From NCBI RefSeq assembly GCF_000786105.1, contig NZ_JTEV01000029.1:1-48708 (forward strand): a stretch of 48,708 bases of DNA, written 5' to 3'. The notes under the pieces were generated by a model that saw only the letters and a program-made list of their open reading frames with translations, was not told the DNA's origin and searched no databases. The translations under genes and the position numbers were made by a program. This document shows, piece by piece, positions 27,990 to 36,101 of this stretch (position 1 is the first letter of the stretch; each line of letters opens with the position of its first letter). The DNA is from Bdellovibrio sp. ArHS (lineage in GTDB: Bacteria; Bdellovibrionota; Bdellovibrionia; Bdellovibrionales; Bdellovibrionaceae).

Positions 27990-28360
27990 AGCTCATCCTT
28001 CCGAAAATCTTTTCACAAAAGAATGAAGCAAAAGGCACGCCTCCTTATCTTAATCATAATCTCTATAAATGCCTCAATGCGGGATAGCCCTGTCAGAGCG
28101 ACAAACTTTGCCGACGCCCAACCTTGGGCACGACGATAAGACGACTGCAAAAAAGTGAGGCTAGGAGTCTCAGACCCCGGCGGAACAGAAGCCCTCTTTG
28201 GGGTCCTGCGTTTGATAGCATCTAAGTTATTAGCAATTCTAAGAAAAAAAGATCCGGAAACCTCGACTCAAGATGAGGCTTGTCGCATTTTTTGCGAGTG
28301 AAATGTCCGTTTCTTTGCAAAAATAAAAAAAAGATCTGCGCGTTCGCCGGGAGTTCTTGA
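27990..28360. other. Intergenic region, possible structured RNA
   Basis: 371 bases without a convincing gene. It must hold the promoter of the dehydrogenase (left) and of the small lipoprotein (right). A GACCCC / GGGGTC pair separated by about 24 bases (28171-28205) and TCGCA / TGCGA around a T-run (28283-28298) could fold. A 38-codon open frame at 28023 begins with a hydrophobic stretch but lacks a ribosome site. Confidence 0.3.
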
Positions 28361-28492
28361 ATGAAAAATAATAAGATAAGAAGCTTTCTGGCACTGTCGG
28401 TGATTTATCTTATTCTTTGCTTCTTCTATTCTAATTGCGCACGCACCGAAGAATCGCGTTCTCCGGCGTCTATGGGCATTATCACTCAGTAA
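28361..28492 (+). CDS. Small lipoprotein-like peptide
   Basis: 43 residues, too short for most gene callers. GGGAG lies 8 bases before the ATG. The peptide has a basic N-terminus (MKNNKIRS), a hydrophobic core (FLALSVIYLILCFF) and a possible lipobox ending in Cys26 (YSNC), with a short polar tail rich in Ser/Arg/Glu. Asn before the Cys is not ideal, so lipidation is uncertain. Size resembles entericidin-like or small envelope lipoproteins; no family match. Convergent with infA, 9 bases apart. Confidence 0.5.
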   Translation: MKNNKIRSFLALSVIYLILCFFYSNCARTEESRSPASMGIITQ

Positions 28493-28501
28493 TTTAAAAA
28501 A

Positions 28502-28723
28502 TTAAAACTTGTGACGATGAAGAATAAGTCCGTGGCTAGGATCATAGGGTGATACGCCTAAGCTGACCCGATCGCCCACGACGACTTTGATGTTAAATCT
28601 TTTCATCTTGCCGCAAAGGCGAGCTTTTACTGTGATGCCATTTTCAAGAGTGACCGAATAAACTCCGCCCCCTGAAAGATCGACGACTTTTCCTTCTACG
28701 TTAACCAAATCATCTTTTGCCAT
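28502..28723 (-). CDS. infA: Translation initiation factor IF-1
   Basis: 73 residues, a single S1/OB domain: the central GITVKARLCGKMKRFNIKVVVGDRV and the N-terminal GKVVDLSGGGVYSVTLENG follow IF-1 closely. It binds the 30S A site during initiation. AGAGG lies 7 bases before the ATG. The ribosome site directly abuts the terminator hairpin of the upstream RRM gene, so expression seems to depend on read-through. Some genomes carry a second infA; a divergent paralogue cannot be excluded. Confidence 0.93.
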   Translation of the reverse strand: MAKDDLVNVEGKVVDLSGGGVYSVTLENGITVKARLCGKMKRFNIKVVVGDRVSLGVSPYDPSHGLILHRHKF

Positions 28724-28732
28724 TTAGTACCT

Positions 28733-28770
28733 CTAAAAAAAAAGGCAGGTTGGCGAAACGCCAACTTGCC
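28733..28770 (-). terminator. Strong terminator/attenuator between the RRM gene and infA
   Basis: Stem GGCAAGTTGGCG / CGCCAACCTGCC (12 bp, one mismatch) with a TTT loop and a run of nine or more T on the minus strand. The last T is only about 10 bases from the infA start codon. Confidence 0.88.
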
Positions 28771-28793
28771 ATTTTACGATCCAACTAAAAAAA

Positions 28794-29099
28794 TTAAAAA
28801 GAACGGCGCGAACTGAAACCGCCGCTACGACGACTTGCCATAGTGCGATTTTCTTGAGGTCTAGCCTCAGCAACGCTCATCGCACGGCCTGACAATGCGA
28901 TACCATTGAGTTTCTGAATTGCTTGTTGAGCATCATCTTCGGACGACATCTCTACAAATGCAAACCCTTTACTCCGGCCTGTTTCCCTGTCAGTCAAAAC
29001 GTTGACCGATGAAACAGATCCAATCTCTGCAAACATTGAACTAAGTTGTTCGGAATCAACCGTAAATGACAGGTTGCCGACGTATAATTTTCTTCCCAT
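28794..29099 (-). CDS. RRM RNA-binding protein
   Basis: 101 residues, a single RNA-recognition motif with RNP2 LYVGNL (5-10) and RNP1 KGFAFVEM (44-51), ending in a Gly/Arg/Ser-rich tail (RRSGGFSSRRSF). It resembles the small bacterial RRM proteins of cyanobacteria and deltaproteobacteria, which are often cold-induced and bind mRNA. GGAGG lies a few bases before the ATG. Transcribed towards infA with a terminator between them. Confidence 0.92.
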   Translation of the reverse strand: MGRKLYVGNLSFTVDSEQLSSMFAEIGSVSSVNVLTDRETGRSKGFAFVEMSSEDDAQQAIQKLNGIALSGRAMSVAEARPQENRTMASRRSGGFSSRRSF

Positions 29100-29387
29100 T
29101 GTGCCTCCTTAAAAAGCTAGGGGCCATTCGCAAAAGACAAAAGGGAATCTAATGAACGATGTGAACGACTTGTATTTATACTAGAACACAAAGACGAAAT
29201 ATTAGATACAAGCAAAATAGAAACATTTAAGTCGATGTCAGATCGAAGACGGTGTATTTGAGGAGCAAAATATACAGAACTGCGGCATTTATGCTGAAAC
29301 ACACCACGATTTTGGTCGCAGTATTTTTGCAACCTCTCTATTCCCTGTTCTCCGAGGGTGCTATACCAAAAGACACCGGAGATATCA

Positions 29388-30494
29388 GTGGCAAACAATT
29401 TTGAAGAGATCAAAAGCAACATCAAATTGCAGCTTACGGAGTTGGCAGCGAAAGAATCCGAAACCGGTATTAAACCCGCTTTAGCAAACTTCCTATCACC
29501 GTTTTTAGACGATCTTTTAGACTCTATAAACTCAGAGGACAAAACTTCTTTTTCTCGCCGAAAATCTGACGAAGTTTCCGCCCCCTACGGCAGAGCCCAG
29601 GCGGCTCTAGCAAGCTACCCACTGCCTGAATTGTTGCAGGAATTTAGTTTGCTCAGAAAAGTTGTAAATGCAGAACTTCACCGACAAAGGAAGCTCAACT
29701 ACCAATCAAGAAACAAAGTCGACGAAGCGATTGATACCGCGATTTCCCTTGCTGTTACCGAGTTTGTGGCAATCAAAGGTAGAAAAACTGAAAATGCACT
29801 TAATGAGGCAGAAATTAGTAATAGAAGCTTAGAACAGTTCGCTGGAGTTGCCGCCCATGATCTCAAATCACCGCTAGCCACAATTTCTGGCTACCTCAGT
29901 TTATTGGAAGATGAATTAGGCCAGGCCCTTCCCGGAAATGAATACATACCGATCATAGAAGGTGCTGCCGAAAGAATGCGAAAGCTGATCGATCGACTGC
30001 TGGGTTATGCGCGTTTGGGTGGCAAGGGAATTCCCTTTGAAGAGGTTGATTTAAATGATGTTTTAAAAACTACCATTCAAAGTCTTCACAGCGCCATCCA
30101 GGAAACTCGAACTCAAATTATTTCTGATCCCTTGCCCACGGTACACGGCGACTTTGAGCTTCTTTCTCAGCTATTCCAAAATATTTTTTCGAATTCCATG
30201 AAGTTTCGGGGCGACGGGCCTTCGGAAATCCGAATCTCCAGCAACAAAGAACCTCATGAAGACTTTTATGTTTTTCGCTTTAAGGACCAAGGAATTGGTT
30301 TTGATCCCAAACACAAAGAGAACATTTTTGAACTCTATAAAACTCTGCATTCGGGGAAGCGGTATTCAGGATCTGGAATTGGCCTTGCAACGTGCAAAAA
30401 AGTTGTCGAATTGCATGGCGGACGTATTTGGGCCGAGTCTAAACCGGGACAGGGAACTTCGATCTTTTTTACGCTTCCTGTAAAACCCAAATAG
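29388..30494 (+). CDS. Sensor histidine kinase with RsbRD_N-like input domain
   Basis: 368 residues from the GTG at 29388 (CGGAGA 6 bases upstream; a GTG at 29358 is in frame but has its purine run directly against it). Residues 1-140 are helical and resemble the RsbRD N-terminal domain (YPLPELLQEFSLLR), a moderate-confidence match. HisKA phospho-acceptor His157 lies in AAHDLKSPL. The N box is NIFSNSMKF, with G boxes DQGIGFDP and GSGIGLATCKK. No transmembrane helix, so it is a cytoplasmic kinase; no response regulator is adjacent. Confidence 0.88.
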   Translation: MANNFEEIKSNIKLQLTELAAKESETGIKPALANFLSPFLDDLLDSINSEDKTSFSRRKSDEVSAPYGRAQAALASYPLPELLQEFSLLRKVVNAELHRQRKLNYQSRNKVDEAIDTAISLAVTEFVAIKGRKTENALNEAEISNRSLEQFAGVAAHDLKSPLATISGYLSLLEDELGQALPGNEYIPIIEGAAERMRKLIDRLLGYARLGGKGIPFEEVDLNDVLKTTIQSLHSAIQETRTQIISDPLPTVHGDFELLSQLFQNIFSNSMKFRGDGPSEIRISSNKEPHEDFYVFRFKDQGIGFDPKHKENIFELYKTLHSGKRYSGSGIGLATCKKVVELHGGRIWAESKPGQGTSIFFTLPVKPK

Positions 30495-30599
30495 TCTATC
30501 CATTGGGGCCCGGTGTAATTTTTATTATCGCAGGAAAGAAGTTGCGCCTAAAGGAAGTGCTCGGTAAGGTCGCCCCATTCTAAACACAAAGGAGATTCC

Positions 30600-30839
30600 A
30601 TGAAAGCACTTATCGCTTTATCTTTGGTTTTTGCAGTATCAACTTCTCATGCTTATGGCCTTTCTTGCGGCCAACTTGTTGATTACAAAAACAATCTTGT
30701 AAAAGAAATGAACTGGTTGAGAGAAAAAATGAGAGCTTCCAGAAATTCAGACGCTCTTGAGCTTTACATGGATCAGTACGAAGAGCTTTACGCTAAATAC
30801 CAAAACGCAGAAAAAGCTATCAACAGCGATTGCAAATAG
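30600..30839 (+). CDS. Small exported helical protein
   Basis: 79 residues. Signal peptide MKALIALSLVFAVSTSHA, then a 60-residue charged amphipathic helix pair with one Cys at each end (LSCGQ and SDCK), which could close a disulfide hairpin. AAAGGAG lies 7 bases before the ATG and a terminator follows. Family not recognised. Confidence 0.75.
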   Translation: MKALIALSLVFAVSTSHAYGLSCGQLVDYKNNLVKEMNWLREKMRASRNSDALELYMDQYEELYAKYQNAEKAINSDCK

Positions 30840-30861
30840 TAAAGCAATTGCTCTTAAGACT

Positions 30862-30892
30862 AAAAAAAGGCTGCCGATGGCGGCCTTTTTTT
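30862..30892 (+). terminator. Bidirectional terminator
   Basis: GGCTGCC / GGCGGCC stem (one G-T pair) with a GAT loop, flanked by an A-run and a T-run; it lies between convergent genes and overlaps the GNAT stop codon. Confidence 0.85.
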
Positions 30893-31406
30893 ATTCAGAA
30901 GTCCATCGAAATAGACTGGTGAATGTCCCGTCATCGTTCAAGACCTCTTTTTCCAGAACGAAACCGCTCTTGGTAAGAACTTTTTTAGAAGCCTCATTTT
31001 CCGGATGTGTGGTTGCGATAATGTTCGTGATGCTTAGCTTCGACTTTGCATATTTTAGAAGCGCCTGAATAAACTCAGATGCAAATCCACGCCCCCAAAA
31101 ATCCCGTAGGTAGGCGTATTTGACTTCTACCTCGACTTGTTCACCAGGATGCACCAAGCCGCCAAAGCCAATGATCTGCTCTGATTTCTTTTCCAGAATT
31201 GTGAACATTCCATAACCGCGTTTTTCATAATTACGCGCCGTAACCGCCAACCACTTTTCTGCCTGAGTTTGGGTTAAGACAGAACCATCCCCGACCCATT
31301 TCATCGCGTCGGGGTCTCCATAAACCTTAAGAATCGCTGGCAGATCCTCAGAAATCCAATGCCGCACGATTAAATTTTCTGTCGAAAAAAGCGTGGATGC
31401 TTTCAT
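30891..31406 (-). CDS. GNAT acetyltransferase (RimJ/RimL type)
   Basis: 171 residues: N-terminal LIVRHWISEDLPAILKVYGDPDAM, the motif A region LRDFWGRGFASEFIQALLKYAKSK (acetyl-CoA pyrophosphate loop) and the C-terminal HPENEASKKVLTKSGFVLEKE typical of RimJ/RimL-like N-acetyltransferases. Substrate unknown; members acetylate protein N-termini or small amines. Starts 39 bases from the DUF1697 gene on the same strand. Confidence 0.9.
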   Translation of the reverse strand: MKASTLFSTENLIVRHWISEDLPAILKVYGDPDAMKWVGDGSVLTQTQAEKWLAVTARNYEKRGYGMFTILEKKSEQIIGFGGLVHPGEQVEVEVKYAYLRDFWGRGFASEFIQALLKYAKSKLSITNIIATTHPENEASKKVLTKSGFVLEKEVLNDDGTFTSLFRWTSE

Positions 31407-31444
31407 ATCACGAAGTCTTTCATCTTACTAAGGTGGGACGCCCA

Positions 31445-31984
31445 TTATACATCTTTTTGTCGCGCAATTTCCAGTAGCTTGAACATTGTATTGTGATTCC
31501 TTGTTGTTGCCCGCAACGACAACCTCTTTTCAAAAAAGTTATTGTTGTACTTGGATTCACTGATCAAAGTTTTGTACTCCGCATAAATCACCGTCCCTTT
31601 AAGTTCGAACTTATCAGGATGAAAATCAATTTCAGCAAACGCCTTTCTCGCCGCTGCGCCGGGCGCTTCAGAAAGCAATGTGTAGTAATGCCTTTTGCCA
31701 TCGAATTTTTTAAAAGGACTCTCGAAAAGAATGCGATCCAACTCTTGAGGTGTCAGAGCAAATGTATCCAAATCTCCGCCAAAATTTTTCTTAATCAAAG
31801 ATCTGACTTTCTTTTCAACCTCACGAGCGCCTAAAGAAGTCCTTAAAAGAACATTTCCACTTTGAATATAAGTTCGAACTTCAAAAAAACCATTCTTCTG
31901 AAGCAAAACTCTCAACTCCGCCATCGGAACCCTGTTCGTCCCCGTCGGCGTCACTGCGCGCAAAAATACGATAAAGTAGTTCAT
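31445..31984 (-). CDS. DUF1697 family protein
   Basis: 179 residues matching the DUF1697 pattern: start YFIVFLRAVTPTGTNRVPMAELRVLL, the YIQSGNVLL segment at about 39-47 and a C-terminal ATTRNHNTMFKLLEIA. The family has no established function. It precedes the GNAT gene on the same strand, so both may share a transcript. Confidence 0.85.
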   Translation of the reverse strand: MNYFIVFLRAVTPTGTNRVPMAELRVLLQKNGFFEVRTYIQSGNVLLRTSLGAREVEKKVRSLIKKNFGGDLDTFALTPQELDRILFESPFKKFDGKRHYYTLLSEAPGAAARKAFAEIDFHPDKFELKGTVIYAEYKTLISESKYNNNFFEKRLSLRATTRNHNTMFKLLEIARQKDV

Positions 31985-32168
31985 GAGGGCAGTTTATCTT
32001 AGTTTGCGGAGCCAATACAACCAGCACGAAATAGCTTAAGCGTAAAACGTGCCTAATATCAGCTCAGGCGAGCGCAAGAAGAAATAAAGTTGGCGGAACG
32101 AACAGAGCCCCTCTTTGCTCAGCCCCGTTTAAAATGCTTAAATGTCAAAACGAAGGGATGGATGATCT

Positions 32169-32663
32169 TCATTTAATTTCGATGCCGAATTCCCGGCGAA
32201 TATCTTTAAGAGATCGATCCAAGTACTGGTCACTATCTTCCCAAGGCCATTTTCTATGCATACGACGAACCTTTAAGTAAACCCAGATTGGTGCAAACAA
32301 TGCGCGCACGAAGTCTCGGCGAATCTCCTTGCGTAGCCTTGCTTTTGCATCTGCCGTCATTTTAGTCTTAAGATCCTGATGAAGGTCTCGGACGACAGGG
32401 CTAGCCGCTAATCTTAGGTAATTCATAAAGCCAATATCGGCGCCCATCACCGTCCAGAAATCTGCTTTAGCTTCGCCAACAAAGCTAGTATCACAGCCGA
32501 ACACGACGTGAATGCGATCATGGCGGCGAAAGAACTCTCCAGTTTCGTTTTTAAACATATTCACATCTAAAAGTTCCGGGTTAGCTTTGTAATAGTCGTC
32601 TAGCGCCTGCCTTAGCGTAAGAGTCGAATCCTGTTTTTGATAATCTAGACTAATTCTTTCCAT
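32169..32663 (-). CDS. COQ4-like protein
   Basis: 164 residues from the ATG at 32663 (AAAGGA 7 bases upstream). It contains the exact COQ4 zinc motif HDxxHx(11)E: His48, Asp49, His52 and Glu64. The rest is helical with several basic patches and a C-terminal YLKVRRMHRKWPWEDSDQ. COQ4 takes part in ubiquinone ring assembly in mitochondria and some bacteria. This lineage is expected to rely on menaquinone, so the role is open. It overlaps the TetR gene by 14 bases and should be co-expressed under its control. Confidence 0.7.
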   Translation of the reverse strand: MERISLDYQKQDSTLTLRQALDDYYKANPELLDVNMFKNETGEFFRRHDRIHVVFGCDTSFVGEAKADFWTVMGADIGFMNYLRLAASPVVRDLHQDLKTKMTADAKARLRKEIRRDFVRALFAPIWVYLKVRRMHRKWPWEDSDQYLDRSLKDIRREFGIEIK

Positions 32664-33267
32664 CACTTTTCCTTTCAAACATTTGGCCAATCCCTTCTGA
32701 AAACTTTCGCCAAGCAATCTCAAGATCGCTTCTATCCTTAAAAATAATGCAGAACTTTCCCAGACCTTCAAGACACATAGTTATCAGAAGCGGGGCCACG
32801 ATGAGTTCATCCTCATTTAGAGGACGAGCGAGAATTGATTCAAGGCTTTTACGAACATGCACCAATAGCGACTCAACGACTTTAACCTGCAATTTTCGAA
32901 AAACTTCTTCATGGGCCGCGCGTTCATAAAAATAAAGAAGCGCTGCTGATAATTTTCGGTGTGAAAACGGCGCATCGATAGTAGCTAGTCCCATTTGCAT
33001 TACGAAATCAGCCACAGTGGGATATTTATGTACTGTTGCCAAGTCGGAAAACTTCTCGAATAGATGCTCAAAAACTGCGATTGTAACTTCGTCGACATCT
33101 TTGAAGTGGTGAAACAAGACTGCTTTACTGACTTCAGCCTTTTTCGTGATGATCCCTGCGGTTAAACTTTTAGGCCCCTCGTCAATCATAATGGCAAATG
33201 CGGCATCGACAATGCGCCGACGAGTTTGAATGCCTCTTTCTTTTCTCAGATCCTTGCTTGTACTCAT
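32650..33267 (-). CDS. TetR-family transcriptional regulator
   Basis: 205 residues from the ATG at 33267 (a second ATG at 33282 lies inside the operator palindrome; neither has a clear ribosome site). The HTH domain at about 10-60 reads RRRIVDAAFAIMIDEGPKSLTAGIITKKAEVSKAVLFHHFKDVDEV, the standard TetR helix set. The C-terminal ligand domain is typical in size. The 34-bp palindrome upstream points to autoregulation. The overlapping COQ4-like gene is the probable target. Confidence 0.9.
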   Translation of the reverse strand: MSTSKDLRKERGIQTRRRIVDAAFAIMIDEGPKSLTAGIITKKAEVSKAVLFHHFKDVDEVTIAVFEHLFEKFSDLATVHKYPTVADFVMQMGLATIDAPFSHRKLSAALLYFYERAAHEEVFRKLQVKVVESLLVHVRKSLESILARPLNEDELIVAPLLITMCLEGLGKFCIIFKDRSDLEIAWRKFSEGIGQMFERKSDGKN

Positions 33268-33278
33268 AAGGACATAGT

Positions 33279-33312
33279 CCATTAATATTGACCGATCGGT
33301 CAATATTAATGG
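33279..33312. promoter_or_regulatory. TetR operator: 34-bp perfect palindrome
   Basis: Perfect inverted repeat centred between 33295 and 33296, core TTGACCGATCGGTCAA, with matching AT arms and CC/GG ends. The GACCG..CGGTC core is the type bound by many TetR proteins. It sits at the start of the TetR gene; an ATG (33280-33282, minus) lies within it. Confidence 0.85.
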
Positions 33313-33795
33313 CGCGGCGTTATGAAACTCATCTTTTAATCTCAACATCTAATCCTGGCGGCGAATGTGGATATGATATTGCTAGGAGAAATGCAGACTT
33401 GATTAACTTCCCACTTTTAATTCTCTTAATCTCCGCAAAATGACCTCAAAAATTCAGCATTAATCTCAATCCGTCACTGAATACATAAATCCGTCCGATC
33501 ATAATAAAAGTTATGAATACCGGAGTTTCACAGGACCTTTTATAGATTTCAAATTGCTTCCTATTTCGATCAAACTGAAGTTAACGAAATGGCTGAGACA
33601 TTTTTAGCAAAGTATGAAACGTTTCGACTCAATTCCAAAATGAGATTCGTAATTGCTATCAAACGAAGAATGCATATTTTTATATGCAAATGATAACTTA
33701 TTAAACACTTTTTTATTTTTAAGCAGCACTTGTTTGTTCTGCCTAGGCATCACAATTGCTAATAGCCTTTATATCACCTAAACAAAGGAGAAGTT
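33313..33795. other. AT-rich intergenic region at the left margin of the accessory stretch
   Basis: 483 bases with no convincing gene. Contents: AT-rich sequence, the inverted repeat TGCATAT / ATATGCA around four T (33671-33688) and the AAAGGAG ribosome site of the next gene. A 34-codon ATG frame at 33589 lacks support. It marks the drop in GC where the accessory region begins. Confidence 0.4.
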
Positions 33796-34083
33796 TTGAA
33801 ATACCTAGCATTATTTTTATCTGTTGTGCTCTTGGGCTCATCGTTTGCAAATGCGGATACATACGTAAGTGGTTATTATCGAAAAAACGGTACGTATGTT
33901 CAACCCCATTACCGCTCTGATTCAAATGGAAGCACCTCAGACAATTGGTCCTCAAAAGGAAATTCAAATCCATATACTGGGCAAAAGGGATATAGAAACT
34001 CTTACTCGTCGGGCAGCAACTACGACAGTGGGTCATCTTACAACACAGAAAGTAACTCATACTCTAGTGGATGGAACGACTAA
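33796..34083 (+). CDS. Small secreted Ser/Tyr/Gly/Asn-rich protein
   Basis: 95 residues from a TTG start with AAAGGAG 5 bases upstream. Signal peptide ends near FANA. The segment YVSGYYRKNGTYVQPHYRS, followed by NPYTGQKG, matches a short motif common in small exported proteins of many proteobacteria; the function is unknown. The tail (about 60-95) is a low-complexity Ser/Tyr/Gly/Asn run, probably disordered or surface-exposed. Confidence 0.8.
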   Translation: MKYLALFLSVVLLGSSFANADTYVSGYYRKNGTYVQPHYRSDSNGSTSDNWSSKGNSNPYTGQKGYRNSYSSGSNYDSGSSYNTESNSYSSGWND

Positions 34084-34152
34084 AAAATTGCACTTTGGGC
34101 CCTTAACTGAGTGTTCTGAGGTCTTTCGCAAATAAATAGTGTTTCTTAAAAA

Positions 34153-34575
34153 CTATCTTCTTGAGTTGACTACTTTATAGATAATTTTTGATTTTGCATC
34201 TTTTTCGAGACTCACCAGATGTGTCTGAACTAAATTTTCTACGTGCGGACTATAGTGATTTTCGTTCGAAACAACCAAATACTTCCTAAAGGCGGCACCA
34301 TATTTGTCAAACCTATTTAAACACCTCGCCTGCGAAGCGTCCGCGATTTCATAAGCATTAGATTTTGAAGAAACTAAAGAATCTGACTCCACTTCCATGC
34401 ACAAAATGTATTCATTCGCGCATTGATCTAAGTTATCTTTATAAAAACTGACCGTCTCTTCGGGCTGCCGTTCTGTAGGACTAAACCCGCGTTCGAGTCT
34501 TTCTAAAAACGCCGACGATGCGCAACCTCCAAGAATGAAGATTGAAACAAATAACGCAAAAATAGTGATTTTCAT
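34153..34575 (-). CDS. Lipoprotein of unknown function
   Basis: 140 residues with a clear lipobox (LGGC, mature Cys18). The mature part is helical with three further cysteines (DQCANEYILC and ARC). Family not recognised. It follows the outer-membrane gene by 27 bases on the same strand, so the two are likely co-transcribed with the XRE regulator above. Confidence 0.72.
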   Translation of the reverse strand: MKITIFALFVSIFILGGCASSAFLERLERGFSPTERQPEETVSFYKDNLDQCANEYILCMEVESDSLVSSKSNAYEIADASQARCLNRFDKYGAAFRKYLVVSNENHYSPHVENLVQTHLVSLEKDAKSKIIYKVVNSRR

Positions 34576-34602
34576 TTATACCACCCAAGCACAGAAAATA
34601 GA

Positions 34603-35505
34603 TCAGAATATCGCCTTGATAACGATCTGCAAGTAGGTCAGAGATCCCACCTCTGGAACCAATGTATAGGTACCGCTAGAACTTGTATAAGTTCCGCCAG
34701 CACTATAAGTCGTATGAACATTAAGCATAGTCTCAAGATTGAGTATATCATTGATGACATAACCCGCACCCAAAGCCACAAATACTCGCGTGGTAACGGA
34801 TTTCAAAAATTGATCTTTACTATTTAAAATTCCATTGGAAAGGCCCGCATAAACTGGAAGATAGAAAGTGTGCCAGCGATATTTTCCAGCATAGGCGGCA
34901 GTTAAAATACTAAGATCACTATCAGCAATAGTACCAGAGGAAGATTGTCCCGCAAGAGCAACAGTACCCTTATCCAACTTCATATTTACATAAGATAGCA
35001 ATACCCCGTTATTCCACGAGTATTTCTTAAACTGACTCCACTCTCCATTTAAAGAAATCGCGCTACCGAAATCAAACTCGGCATTTCCGCTAAGTTGGGT
35101 GGCACCAGAATAATATTTGAAATCCATTTTTGCTTTTGGACTAAAAACAAGCCCCAGTCCGATACTAAAATAGCTTTCTTTTGTTGAAGCTAACGGCTCA
35201 ATCTTAGATTCGTCTATCTTAACATTTTTTTCTACTTCCTCCACATCAACAGTGTTGGCAACAATTCCAGGGATGATTTTAGATGGATCTGCACAAGTCC
35301 CCAATAGGGCAGAAACTCTCCGCCCTGATACGGTGGTTACTTTGGCAAAGCAGTTTTCAGGCAAAGAAAGTACATCTCCCACCGATATTTTTTCACCGGC
35401 ATCAAGAGCAAAATCAACATTTGTACCGTCAACATCGATGATAGTTGCAGCAACAGAGTTGCCAGCCAAAAGAAAAACAGAAAACAACAACGACAAACGT
35501 CGCAT
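34603..35505 (-). CDS. Outer-membrane beta-barrel protein of unknown function
   Basis: 300 residues. Signal peptide ending near NSVAA, a small N-terminal domain (about 20-100) with two Cys (ENCF and GTC), then about 12 alternating strands with aromatic girdles (SYFSIGLGLVFSP, YSWNNGVLLSYVNM) and a C-terminal IKAIF as expected for Bam recognition. Family not recognised. Situated directly downstream of an XRE gene, as is the lipoprotein at 40215 in the neighbouring unit. Confidence 0.7.
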   Translation of the reverse strand: MRRLSLLFSVFLLAGNSVAATIIDVDGTNVDFALDAGEKISVGDVLSLPENCFAKVTTVSGRRVSALLGTCADPSKIIPGIVANTVDVEEVEKNVKIDESKIEPLASTKESYFSIGLGLVFSPKAKMDFKYYSGATQLSGNAEFDFGSAISLNGEWSQFKKYSWNNGVLLSYVNMKLDKGTVALAGQSSSGTIADSDLSILTAAYAGKYRWHTFYLPVYAGLSNGILNSKDQFLKSVTTRVFVALGAGYVINDILNLETMLNVHTTYSAGGTYTSSSGTYTLVPEVGSLTYLQIVIKAIF

Positions 35506-35603
35506 CCAAACTCCTCCATTACGAACTATTTTATTATCTAGAAAAATCCCAAAACATTTTCGACGATCATTTCAGCTTCACGATGCAGGAAGAGTTTTTG
35601 CCG

Positions 35604-35616
35604 CCCCCCCTTTTTT
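35604..35616. repeat. Homopolymer tract C7T6
   Basis: Seven C followed by six T in the spacer between the XRE gene and the outer-membrane gene. Such runs can slip and alter spacing; no second evidence for phase variation is visible. Confidence 0.5.
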
Positions 35617-35635
35617 CGTTTTCATAAAGTCTTTC

Positions 35636-35941
35636 TTAATCTTCAACTTTTACCCGCTTAATAGTGATCTCAAAAGTCCCCTTAAAAAAGTCTTCCTTAA
35701 GGATCTTTTGTATCGGCTCTTGCGAGTCGTCCTTACCAAATAGTAGAAAATGAAGGCTCACACTTAAATGCGTGGCAACCTTTACCGCCTGGGAAGGGTT
35801 CGGCGCCCTATTGTTAAGCCACTCAGAAAGAGTGGACTTCGGCACACCAGTTGCTTTAGAAATTGAGGCTAAAGTGTGCCTCTCATTTTTCATCAATTTT
35901 TCGAGTGTTTTTCCAATTTTTAATTCCACAGATTCAACCAT
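35636..35941 (-). CDS. XRE-family transcriptional regulator (copy C)
   Basis: 101 residues. Lambda-repressor-type HTH at about 23-77 (LASISKATGVPKSTLSEWLNNRAPNPSQAVKVATHLSVSLHFLLFGKDD), then a short C-terminal strand FEITIKRVKVED. It is paralogous to the XRE at 40880: both share SVSL(H/S)F(L/I)L and a C-terminal ITI(K/Q)R segment. A large palindrome upstream is the probable operator. Likely the regulator of this unit's envelope genes. Confidence 0.88.
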   Translation of the reverse strand: MVESVELKIGKTLEKLMKNERHTLASISKATGVPKSTLSEWLNNRAPNPSQAVKVATHLSVSLHFLLFGKDDSQEPIQKILKEDFFKGTFEITIKRVKVED

Positions 35942-35973
35942 CGTCGAACTCCACTAAACAAAAAAGACCAGAA

Positions 35974-36024
35974 CCGACATCTCGGATAACAATGTTACAT
36001 CTCGAATATTTATTCGAGATGTCG
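35974..36024. promoter_or_regulatory. Likely XRE operator: palindrome plus extra half-site
   Basis: ACATCTCGAATA / TATTCGAGATGT (35997-36022, perfect, 2-base centre), plus a third copy CCGACATCTCG at 35974-35984 that mirrors CGAGATGTCGG at 36014-36024. Located 33-83 bases upstream of the XRE start. Confidence 0.7.
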
Positions 36025-36101
36025 GCAACAGCACAAAAGTTCGCCTGCCCCATCCAGCCGAGGCGTTTGGCGATAGATGTTTTGAATAGAGTTAGTTAGA
36101 C

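Noticed and set aside
28023-28139. 38-codon frame starting with a hydrophobic leader
   Set aside because: No clear ribosome site and no conservation evidence; noted only as part of the intergenic region.
29117-29542. 141-codon minus-strand frame opposite the histidine kinase start
   Set aside because: Overlaps the promoter and N-terminus of the kinase, has no ribosome site and no recognisable domain; shadow frame.
33589-33693. 34-codon ATG frame in the AT-rich gap
   Set aside because: Weak purine stretch, low-complexity AT sequence, no family match.
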